Source: JAVVHH01 sp965199585
GTDB taxonomy: Bacteria > Pseudomonadota > Alphaproteobacteria > Acetobacterales > Acetobacteraceae
Length of the DNA stretch: 64,000 nucleotides
Direction of reading: 5' to 3'
Assembly: GCA_965199585.1 (NCBI GenBank)
Contig: CBDASI010000002.1
Location: forward strand, 2,046,001 to 2,110,000
Position 1 is the stretch's first letter. Every line of letters begins with the position of its first letter. Under the pieces are notes generated by a model that saw only the letters and a list, made by a program, of their open reading frames with translations, ran no database searches and was not told the origin of the DNA. Below are positions 10,803-18,320 of the stretch, in pieces. The translations under genes and the position numbers were made by a program.

Positions 10803-11551
10803 CAGATCACCTTCGCTTCTGTCTTGAGTTTCGCCACCAGCTCGGCCACTGAGCCGACCTTCACGCCAGCGGAGCGCTTCGGCGGCTCGGATACCTTGAT
10901 GGTCTTGAGCCGGGGCGCCGGGTCGACGCCGAGGTCAGCGGGCTTGATCGTCTCGATCGGCTTCTTCCGCGCTTTCATGATGTTCGGCAGGCTCGCGTAG
11001 CGCGGCTCGTTCAACCGGAGATCGGCCGTCACGATGGCCGGCAGTGTGAGTTCGATCGTCTCGAGCCCGCCATCGACTTCGCGGACCACGACGAGCGCTT
11101 CCCCGTTGAGCTCGATCTTGCTGGCGAACGTGCCCTGCGGCCAGCCGAGCAAGGCGGCCAGCATCTGGCCGGTGGCGTTCATGTCGTCGTCGATGGCCTG
11201 CTTGCCCATGATGACGAGCTTGGGCTGCTCCTTGTCGACCAGCGCCTTGAGCAGCTTTGCGACCGCGAGCGGCTGGAGTTCGGCGTCGGTCTCGACTAGA
11301 ACGCCGCGGTCGGCACCCATCGCGAGCGCCGTCCGGATCGTCTCGGCGCATTGGGCAACGCCCATCGAGACGGCGATGATCTCGGTCGCGATGCCCTTCT
11401 CCTTGAGCCGCACCGCCTCTTCGACCGCGATTTCATCGAACGGATTCATCGACATCTTGACGCCTTGCGTCTCGACGCCGGACCCGTCGGCCTTCACGCG
11501 AACCTTGACGTTGTAGTCGACAACCCGTTTGACGGGCACGAGTAGCTTCAT
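10802..11551 (-). CDS. etfB: Electron transfer flavoprotein beta subunit
   Basis: EtfB is the AMP-binding partner of EtfA. The 249-residue product starts MKLLVPVKRVVDYNVKVRV and holds the family signature VTADLRLNEPRYASLPNIMK near residues 175-195. It is the first gene of the etfB-etfA-hbd operon. An AGG lies close to the ATG, but no strong promoter could be assigned in the 123-bp gap to the HIG1 gene. Confidence 0.95.
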   Translation of the reverse strand: MKLLVPVKRVVDYNVKVRVKADGSGVETQGVKMSMNPFDEIAVEEAVRLKEKGIATEIIAVSMGVAQCAETIRTALAMGADRGVLVETDAELQPLAVAKLLKALVDKEQPKLVIMGKQAIDDDMNATGQMLAALLGWPQGTFASKIELNGEALVVVREVDGGLETIELTLPAIVTADLRLNEPRYASLPNIMKARKKPIETIKPADLGVDPAPRLKTIKVSEPPKRSAGVKVGSVAELVAKLKTEAKVI

Positions 11552-11674
11552 GGAACCTGGTCTCTTTCTAAGATTTGTTCAGGATTTGCCCGAAGATGCG
11601 CTCAAAGATGCGAAGTGTGTGCAGTGGCTGAAACGTGGTGTCAAACCGACCGACCCTGCTATGGGGCAGCCCGA

Positions 11675-11869
11675 TCAGTGCCGTAGCAAGCTCATCAGCA
11701 CGATGAACAGCAGCAGGGCCAGGCCCTGCAGGATCACGCGCCAGCGCATCAGTGCGTTGGAACGGGCCGGATTGCCGTCACCGCGCACCAGCCCGACCAT
11801 CCCAGCGACGAGAACGCCGAGCGTGGCCAGCATGGCGAGCCCGGTCAGAACGGCAAGGAAAGTAACCAT
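11675..11869 (-). CDS. HIG1-domain two-helix membrane protein
   Basis: The 64-residue product has two hydrophobic helices (about 3-28 and 45-62) joined by a short polar loop ending NALMRWRVILQG. This matches the HIG1 N-terminal (twin transmembrane) family, which in mitochondria assists respiratory complexes and in alphaproteobacteria is usually unnamed. The ATG at 11869 begins at the first hydrophobic segment. It precedes etfB on the same strand. A link to respiration is inferred from the family and the ETF neighbours. Confidence 0.75.
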   Translation of the reverse strand: MVTFLAVLTGLAMLATLGVLVAGMVGLVRGDGNPARSNALMRWRVILQGLALLLFIVLMSLLRH

Positions 11870-11945
11870 GCTCGAAATGTGGGCCAGTCCCACCACCACG
11901 CAAGCAGCTTCGACGTCGATCCCACCGACCCGGCGATCCCGTCGC

Positions 11946-14414
11946 ATGATCGTGCTCTTTGCCCTCTTAATGATCGGCTTGACCCAGGGAGCGGCCGCGC
12001 AACCAGCGCAGACCAACCGCGCCCCGACGAATGCCTCCGCGAGCGGCAGAGCCGAGTCGTTGAGCCCGGCCGAAGCAGCCAACACGCTCGCCCTACTGCG
12101 CGACGAGAAGCGCCGGGCCGAGCTGATCACGACCCTCGAAGCCATCGCCAAGGCGGCCCCGACGACGCCTGGCGCGGCCACGATCACGCCCGAGGCGACC
12201 ACGGCGCCCGCCATGACGCCGGCGGAGACGTTGGCGGCCGGCCCGCTCGCGGCCACCGGCGCGGCGGCGCCCACCGCGACCGCTCCAACCGCGACCACCG
12301 CGACAGCTCCTGCCCCAACGACGTCCACTGCGCCGGCCCTGGCCGCCGCGGCGTCGAGCGCGACGCCAGCCAAGCCCACCATCGCGGCGGCGATCGCGCC
12401 GGACAGCATCGGCGCGCAGCTCGCCACCCGCATGGCCGTCTTGCTGAGCGCGTATGTCCAGCAGCTCGCGAATTCGGTCGAAGCGGTCAACGACTTGCCG
12501 CTGCTCGGCCGCTGGCTCTCCAGCCAGGCGAACGATCCGGCTGCCAGGGCCGAGGCGCTCGACGCCGGGCGCATGCTGCTGATCGTGATCGCCGCCGGGC
12601 TGGCCATCGAGTGGGTGATGCGCCGCCTGCTCCGGCGGGTGCGCAAAACGGTGGTCGCCTGGTCACCGCAGGATTACGTGGCCGATCCATCCGCCCCCGG
12701 AACCCATGCGGTCGAAGTGCGGCGCCGCCGGTTCGAACGGATCATCGCCTCGGTCAAGCTGCTGCCCTATCTCCTGGGCCGCCTGTTGATCGACCTGGTT
12801 CCGATCGCGGCGTTCATCGGCATCGTCACGGTGCTGCTCGGCACCGTCTTCGCGCCGAGCGTGCAGACCCGGGTCATCGTCCTGCAAGCGGCGCAAGCCT
12901 ACGCCTTCGTGCGGGTCGTGTTTGCCGCGACGGCCTTCCTCGTCGCGCCGAAGCCGCCTCGATTGCTGCCGATTTCCGAATGGGCGGCCAGCTTCGTGAC
13001 CCGGTGGGTGCGTCGGCTCATCATCATCGCCGTTACCGGCAGCGCCTTGGCCTCGATCGGCTTGTCGTTCGGCATGTATCGGACGGCGCAGCTGGCGATC
13101 CTGAAGCTGTTCGCCTTGGTGGTGCATCTCTGCCTGGTCGTCGCCGTGCTCCAGGCGCGGGCGCCGGTGGCGCACCGGTTGCGGGCCCATCGCGGGGCGA
13201 CCGGGCTGTGGGCCACTGTGTGCAACGGGCTGTCCGGCGTGTGGCACTGGTTCGCGATCTTCTGGATCATCGCGGCCTGGCTCGTCTGGGCGGTCGAGAT
13301 CCGCAACGGCTACGAGCGGCTGCTGACCTTCTTCGGCGCCACCATAGCCATCATCGTGGCCGCGCGGCTGCTCGCCGTGCTGATCCTCGGCGGGCTCGAC
13401 CGTATCCGCGCCACGCTGTCCAACCAGGGTTTTGCCGACCGGGCTAGCGTCTACTACCCGGTACTGCGGTTCGTCATCTCGGCCGCGATCTGGGTTGCGA
13501 CCGGGATCGCGCTGCTCGAGACCTGGGGCCTTCCGGTCACCTACTGGCTGACGGCCGGCGGGCTCGGCGGGCGCGTGTTCGACGCCGGGTTCACCGTCGT
13601 CGTGGCCGTGCTTCTCGCGGTCGCGGCGTGGGAGGGCGTCAACGCCGCGACGGCACGACGGCTGGCCGCGCTGGCGGACTCGGCGCAACTCGCCCGCGCC
13701 GGACGCTTGCGGACGCTGCTGCCGCTGATGCGCACGACGCTGCTGGTGGTCATCGTGCTGGTGGTCGGCATGATCGCGCTGTCGGCCATCGGCGTGAACA
13801 TCGCGCCGTTGATCGCGGGCGCCAGCGTGATCGGCATCGCGGTCGGCTTCGGCTCGCAGAAGCTGGTGCAGGACCTGATCACCGGGCTGTTCCTGCTGCT
13901 TGAGAACTCGATGCAGGTTGGCGACGTCGTGACCGTCGCCAACATGACCGGCACGGTCGAGGCGCTGTCGATCCGCACCATTCGCCTGCGCGCGACCGAC
14001 GGGTCGGTCTACCTGATCCCGTTCAGCGCGGTGACCACCGTGACCAACCAGACCCGGGATTACAGCTATGCGGTGCTGGACGTCAGTATCGGCTTGAACG
14101 AGGAGCCCGGTCCGATAGAGACGGTCCTGCGCGAGGTCGCCGCCGAGATGCAGGCGGACTCGGCCTGGCAGTCGATCCTGCTCGACAAGCTCGATGTGAT
14201 GGGGGTGGATAAATTGACCGACACGGCGTGGATCATGCGGGTCCGGATCAAGACGCAGCCGAGCAGCCGTTGGGCGGTCACGCGCGAGCTGAACCGCCGC
14301 ATCAAGATGCGGTTCGATGAGTCCGCCATCGAGAGCCCGTTCACCAGCCACCGCTCCCTGAGTCGCGACTCTGTACCCACGCCAGCCCCGGTTGAGCAGG
14401 GAGAGGCGGCATGA
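11946..14414 (+). CDS. Large MscS-type mechanosensitive ion channel
   Basis: The 822-residue product starts with a signal peptide (MIVLFALLMIGLTQGAAAQ), then a charged segment and an Ala/Thr/Pro-rich low-complexity stretch around residues 70-140. Several membrane helices follow (about 195-590). The C-terminal MscS core has the pore-lining helix IAPLIAGASVIGIAVGFGSQKLVQDLITG near 620-645 and the beta-domain segment VGDVVTVANMTGTVEALSIRT. Such channels release solutes on hypo-osmotic shock. The start at 11946 is chosen because codons upstream of it overlap the opposing HIG1 and etfB genes. It is coupled to the next gene. Confidence 0.85.
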   Translation: MIVLFALLMIGLTQGAAAQPAQTNRAPTNASASGRAESLSPAEAANTLALLRDEKRRAELITTLEAIAKAAPTTPGAATITPEATTAPAMTPAETLAAGPLAATGAAAPTATAPTATTATAPAPTTSTAPALAAAASSATPAKPTIAAAIAPDSIGAQLATRMAVLLSAYVQQLANSVEAVNDLPLLGRWLSSQANDPAARAEALDAGRMLLIVIAAGLAIEWVMRRLLRRVRKTVVAWSPQDYVADPSAPGTHAVEVRRRRFERIIASVKLLPYLLGRLLIDLVPIAAFIGIVTVLLGTVFAPSVQTRVIVLQAAQAYAFVRVVFAATAFLVAPKPPRLLPISEWAASFVTRWVRRLIIIAVTGSALASIGLSFGMYRTAQLAILKLFALVVHLCLVVAVLQARAPVAHRLRAHRGATGLWATVCNGLSGVWHWFAIFWIIAAWLVWAVEIRNGYERLLTFFGATIAIIVAARLLAVLILGGLDRIRATLSNQGFADRASVYYPVLRFVISAAIWVATGIALLETWGLPVTYWLTAGGLGGRVFDAGFTVVVAVLLAVAAWEGVNAATARRLAALADSAQLARAGRLRTLLPLMRTTLLVVIVLVVGMIALSAIGVNIAPLIAGASVIGIAVGFGSQKLVQDLITGLFLLLENSMQVGDVVTVANMTGTVEALSIRTIRLRATDGSVYLIPFSAVTTVTNQTRDYSYAVLDVSIGLNEEPGPIETVLREVAAEMQADSAWQSILLDKLDVMGVDKLTDTAWIMRVRIKTQPSSRWAVTRELNRRIKMRFDESAIESPFTSHRSLSRDSVPTPAPVEQGEAA

Positions 14415-15115
14415 GCCAGTCCGATTGGCCGGCCGCCCTGCGCGAGAGCGGGTTCGTGTTCGCCGAGGCGCCCGACATGCGGGCCGTGCTCGGCGACGCA
14501 CTGCACGATTGGCCACGCTTCGCCGCGAGCTGGAACGATCTCGGCCTGGACACCTACATGGCCGATGGCGGCCGCTACCGTAAGCGCCGCCACGCCGCGT
14601 TCCGCGCCGGCCCGGACGGCGTCGTCCGCAAGGCCAATCAGCCGCACTATCAGAGCCGCGACTACAACGCGCTGAACGGGGGCATCGCCCGCTGGTTCGA
14701 GCCGATGCTGGACGAGGCCGCCGACACGGCTGCGTTCCAGGGCATCATGCGATACTGCGCGGACCTGTTCGGCGGTCTCACCCCGGTCCCGGCCTGGCAT
14801 GTCGAGGTGCATCAGTTCCGCATCGAGGCCCGCCCCGACGCGGCCGGGCAGCCGACCCCGGAAGGTCTGCACCAGGACGGCGTCGACTGGGTGCTGGTGC
14901 TGATGGTCGATCGCGACAACATCGCCGAGGGCGAGACCAGCATCCACGGGCTAGACCGCGGCCTACTCGGCAGTTTCACCTTGCGTGAGCCCTTAGACTC
15001 CGCGCTCGTCGACGATCACAGGGTCTTCCACGGCGTCACGCCCGTGCGCGCGCTCGACCCGGCCAAGCCCGCGCATCGTGACGTGCTGGTCGTAACGTTT
15101 AGAAGCGAGACCTGA
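14411..15115 (+). CDS. 2OG-Fe(II) dioxygenase family protein (BsmA/IDO type)
   Basis: The 234-residue product matches the 2OG-Fe dioxygenase family that contains L-isoleucine 4-hydroxylase. The iron site is seen as HQDGVD (His and Asp near residues 156-160) with the distal His in DDHRVFHGVTPV. The 2-oxoglutarate-binding Arg is in HRDVLVVTFR. Members hydroxylate free aliphatic amino acids or are uncharacterised. The ATG overlaps the MscS stop (ATGA), so the two genes are co-translated. A substrate cannot be inferred from sequence alone. Confidence 0.8.
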   Translation: MSQSDWPAALRESGFVFAEAPDMRAVLGDALHDWPRFAASWNDLGLDTYMADGGRYRKRRHAAFRAGPDGVVRKANQPHYQSRDYNALNGGIARWFEPMLDEAADTAAFQGIMRYCADLFGGLTPVPAWHVEVHQFRIEARPDAAGQPTPEGLHQDGVDWVLVLMVDRDNIAEGETSIHGLDRGLLGSFTLREPLDSALVDDHRVFHGVTPVRALDPAKPAHRDVLVVTFRSET

Positions 15116-15120
15116 CGCCG

Positions 15121-16524
15121 TCAGGCGCTGGCCGTCGCCGGGAGTGCCCGCGTCGCCCGCGCCTCGACGGTCGCCGGGATCGTAAGGCTCGCCCGGAGCC
15201 CGGGATCGGCGTCGGCCAGGCGGAGCGAGCCGGAGTGCAACTGCGCCACGGCCCGCACCAAGGTCAGCCCCAAGCCGAAGCCCGGCGTGTGGCGGGCGGT
15301 GTCGCCGCGGAAGAACCGGTCCGTCACCCGCCCGAGATCGCTGGCTGGGATGCCGACGCCGTGATCACGCACCGAGAGCAGGATGGTATCGCCGACTCGC
15401 TCGCCGGACAGCTCCACGACGCCCGATTGGGGCGAGAACTTGATCGCGTTGTCGAGCAGGTTGGCAATCGCCTGTTGGATCAGGTCGCGGTCGCCGCGCA
15501 CCGGTAGCTCCTCGGAGGCGTGCAGCACGAGTTGCAGGCCGCTTTCCTCGGCGACTGCGCCATAGAGGTCGTGCAGGTCGTCCAACACCGGCCGTAGGTC
15601 GAGCGGGACGAAGGCCGAGCGACGCGCCCCGGCCTCGATCTCCGAAATTCGCAGCAGCGCGTGGAACACGTTGGTGATGCCGTCGAGGTCCAACACGGCG
15701 CGGTCGATGGCACCGCGCAGCTGCTCGGGGGACCCAGCATGCGTGGCCGCATCCTCCAACCGCGCCCGCGCCCGGGTGATCGGCGTGCGCAGGTCGTGCG
15801 CAATGGCGTTGGACACCTCGCGCACGCCGTCCATCAGGCGGGACAGTCGGTCCAGCATGTCGTTGATCGTCTCGGCCATGCGGTCGAACTCGTCGCCCCG
15901 GCCCGAGATCGCGACCCGGCGCGTCAGGTCTCCCGACGAGATCGCATCCGCCGTCGCCGACACCTGGGAGACCATGCGGCCGAACAGCTTCTTCAGCAGC
16001 AGCGCGCCCGAGACGCTCAACAGCCCGACCAGGCCGAGCGACCACGCCAGCACCTCGGTCAGCAGGCTGCGCAGCGCCGCCCGGGCCGTGACCTCGCGGC
16101 CGACCAGCAGCGAGTAACCAAGCGGCAGGTCGTAGCGGTGAAACCGTGCCAGGTTGCGCCGCCCGTTCCGCTTGGTCGAAATCTCGTAGATCTCGTTCGT
16201 CCGCGACACCTGTTCCGGCCAGGATTCCAAATTGCCTGCCACCACGCGCCCTCTCGCGTCCAGCACCAAATACAGGGCATCGTTGTCCAGATTGTTGGAG
16301 ATGCGGTTCTGAATCGTATTGTACAACGCCGTCGAGCCGCCGGTGGCGTATTGCTCGGCCAGGCCCTGGGCATCGGCATCGATCGCGGCGTCGACCTGGC
16401 GCGTCAGGATGCTGGTGCTCGACACCCAGAGCACGCCCACGAGCAGTGCCGCACTGATGCCGAACACCAGGGCGTAGGCGAGCGCTAAACGGACCCCTGC
16501 GGAGCGGAAGGCTCGAACGTCCAC
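15121..16524 (-). CDS. Sensor histidine kinase (HAMP, HisKA, HATPase_c)
   Basis: In 467 residues there is an N-terminal membrane helix (12-37), a periplasmic sensor region (38-152), a second helix (153-178), and a HAMP domain to about 232. The phosphoacceptor box AIAHDLRTPITRAR follows with His243, then an ATPase domain with an N-box (NLLDNAIKFS) and G-boxes (DHGVGIP, GFGLGLTLV). It is the last gene of the htrA-like/regulator/kinase set and starts 12 bp after the regulator gene. The signal is unknown; the neighbouring periplasmic protease suggests envelope stress. Confidence 0.92.
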   Translation of the reverse strand: MDVRAFRSAGVRLALAYALVFGISAALLVGVLWVSSTSILTRQVDAAIDADAQGLAEQYATGGSTALYNTIQNRISNNLDNDALYLVLDARGRVVAGNLESWPEQVSRTNEIYEISTKRNGRRNLARFHRYDLPLGYSLLVGREVTARAALRSLLTEVLAWSLGLVGLLSVSGALLLKKLFGRMVSQVSATADAISSGDLTRRVAISGRGDEFDRMAETINDMLDRLSRLMDGVREVSNAIAHDLRTPITRARARLEDAATHAGSPEQLRGAIDRAVLDLDGITNVFHALLRISEIEAGARRSAFVPLDLRPVLDDLHDLYGAVAEESGLQLVLHASEELPVRGDRDLIQQAIANLLDNAIKFSPQSGVVELSGERVGDTILLSVRDHGVGIPASDLGRVTDRFFRGDTARHTPGFGLGLTLVRAVAQLHSGSLRLADADPGLRASLTIPATVEARATRALPATASA

Positions 16525-16536
16525 AATGGGTCCTTT

Positions 16537-17214
16537 CTAGTCGGCCTTAAGCATGTAGCCGGCGCTGCGCACGGTATGCAGCAGCGCGGTGTCGAACGGC
16601 TTGTCGATCTTCTGCCGCAGCCGGGAGACGTGCACGTCGATCACGTTGGTCTGTGGGTCGAAATGGTAGTCCCACACGCCTTCCAGCAGCATCGTGCGCG
16701 TCACCACCTGGCCCACATGCCGCATCAGGTATTCCAGCAGCATGAACTCGCGCGGCTGCAGATCGATCTTCTGGTTGCGCCGGCGCACGCTGCGCGACAG
16801 TAGGTCCATCTCCAGGTCGCCTACCTGCAACTTGGTATCCGGTCCGCTGGCCCGCCGACGCCTGGCGAGCGCTTCGACCCGGGCCAGCAGCTCACTGAAT
16901 GCGAATGGCTTGGTCAGGTAGTCGTCCCCGCCCGCCTTTAGACCGCGCACGCGGTCGTCCACCTGCGCCATGGCGGAGAGGAACATCACCGGCGTCTGGT
17001 TGTCTTGCCCGCGCAGCATCTCCAGCACGCCGAGGCCATCGAGCCCGCCCGGCAGCATGCGGTCCAGAATGATGGCGTCGAACTCCTGGCTGGTGGCAGC
17101 GAGCAGGCCGTCGCGGCCGTTATCGGCCTGCTCGACGAGGTGCCCGGCCTCGCGCAGCCCTTTGACGATATAGGCGGAGACGTCCCTATCGTCTTCGACG
17201 ACCAGAATGCGCAT
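16537..17214 (-). CDS. OmpR/PhoB-family response regulator
   Basis: The 225-residue product has a receiver domain with acidic residues in VVEDDRD, the phosphorylated Asp51 (AIILDRMLPGG) and the conserved Lys in YLTKPF. A winged-helix DNA-binding domain follows, with LQPREFMLLEYLMRHVGQVVTR split over its recognition region and NVIDVHVSRLRQKID near the end. It should be phosphorylated by the adjacent kinase. Its stop is 12 bp before the kinase start and its own ATG lies 3 bp after the protease stop, so the three genes form one operon. Confidence 0.94.
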   Translation of the reverse strand: MRILVVEDDRDVSAYIVKGLREAGHLVEQADNGRDGLLAATSQEFDAIILDRMLPGGLDGLGVLEMLRGQDNQTPVMFLSAMAQVDDRVRGLKAGGDDYLTKPFAFSELLARVEALARRRRASGPDTKLQVGDLEMDLLSRSVRRRNQKIDLQPREFMLLEYLMRHVGQVVTRTMLLEGVWDYHFDPQTNVIDVHVSRLRQKIDKPFDTALLHTVRSAGYMLKAD

Positions 17215-17217
17215 GTC

Positions 17218-18285
17218 TTATTCCTCCGGATCGGTGGGGCGGCGCCCGACGGTGACGGTCATGTCGAACATCTGGCCATTCCGCAGCACGCCGAGCTTGG
17301 CGTCGGCGCCGGGCGGGATGTTGGCGACGGCGCGGATCAGGCCGTTCGTCGTCTCGATCTTCTGGTCGTTGACGGCCAGCACGAAATCGCCGGGTCGCAG
17401 GCCGGCTTGTGCGCCGGGACCTTGCCGGTCGACCGTCGCGATCCGCACGCCGGTGCCGAGCTTCTGCACCTCGCTGATCGACACGCCGAGCCAACCGCGG
17501 TCGATCCGACCTTTCTGGCGCAGATCGTCCACCACCCGGCGCGCGATCTCGCTCGGCACCGCGAAGCCGATGCCGACGGACCCGCCGGTGGGCGAGACGA
17601 TGGCGGTATTTACCGCGATGACCTCGCCCTGCATGTTGAAGGTGGGCCCGCCGGAATTGCCCGGGTTGATCGGCGCGTCGATCTGCAGGAAGTCGTCGAA
17701 CGGTCCAGCGCCGATGTCGCGCCCGCGCGCCGAGACGATGCCGGCGGTGACGGAAGCGCCGACCCCGAACGGGTTGCCCGCGGCCAGGATCCAGTCGCCA
17801 ATCTCGACGGTGCGGCTGTCGCCCCAGCTCACGTAAGGGAGCGGCTTGTCGGTCATGATGCGGATCACGGCGATGTCGGTCACCGGGTCGACGCCGATGA
17901 CGCGGCCCGGCAGGTCCTCGCCGTTCGACAGCGTGACGTCGATACGCGAGGCGTGGCCGACGACGTGGCTGTTGGTCACGATGATGCCGGACGGGTCGAT
18001 GATGAAGCCGGCGCCGGCACCGCGGATCGGTTGCCGCCGGAGCCGGTTGCGCAGGACGCGCTCGGCCGGCGTTCCGCGGAGCTCGGGCGGAATGGCGATG
18101 GCGCCGCGGCCGTTCTCGACCACGGCGATGTTCACCACCGCGGGCGCCACGCGCTTGACCAGCGGCGCGAAGCTTGACGGGCCGACGAGGGGTGGACCGG
18201 CCTGGTTGAGCGGGGGTGGCGGTATCGCGCAGCCCGCCATCGGCAGGCCGAGACACAAGAACCATAGCCGCAGCCGCTTACTCAT
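17218..18285 (-). CDS. HtrA/DegP-like serine protease, predicted lipoprotein
   Basis: The 355-residue product begins with a signal and a lipobox PMAGC (Cys19), so the protease is probably membrane-anchored on the periplasmic side. The S1 protease domain has the full triad: His107 in TNSHVVG, Asp137 in DPVTDIAV and Ser211 in GNSGGP. One PDZ domain follows (about 255-345: GWLGVSI, then GLRPGDFVLAVN). It heads an operon with a response regulator and kinase. Lipid anchoring and a single PDZ separate it from classical DegP, which is soluble with two PDZ domains. Confidence 0.9.
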   Translation of the reverse strand: MSKRLRLWFLCLGLPMAGCAIPPPPLNQAGPPLVGPSSFAPLVKRVAPAVVNIAVVENGRGAIAIPPELRGTPAERVLRNRLRRQPIRGAGAGFIIDPSGIIVTNSHVVGHASRIDVTLSNGEDLPGRVIGVDPVTDIAVIRIMTDKPLPYVSWGDSRTVEIGDWILAAGNPFGVGASVTAGIVSARGRDIGAGPFDDFLQIDAPINPGNSGGPTFNMQGEVIAVNTAIVSPTGGSVGIGFAVPSEIARRVVDDLRQKGRIDRGWLGVSISEVQKLGTGVRIATVDRQGPGAQAGLRPGDFVLAVNDQKIETTNGLIRAVANIPPGADAKLGVLRNGQMFDMTVTVGRRPTDPEE

Positions 18286-18320
18286 TCAGCCTCTCCCGTT
18301 CCGTCGCCCTGGAGCGAGCC

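Noticed and set aside
11529..11945. A 139-codon N-terminal extension of the MscS channel
   Set aside because: It overlaps the etfB start and the whole HIG1 gene on the other strand, and the real signal peptide begins at 11946.
15109..15124. Short palindrome CCTGACG/CGTCAGG between the convergent oxygenase and kinase genes
   Set aside because: Seven-base arms with no T-tract, largely formed by the two stop codons; too weak to call a terminator.
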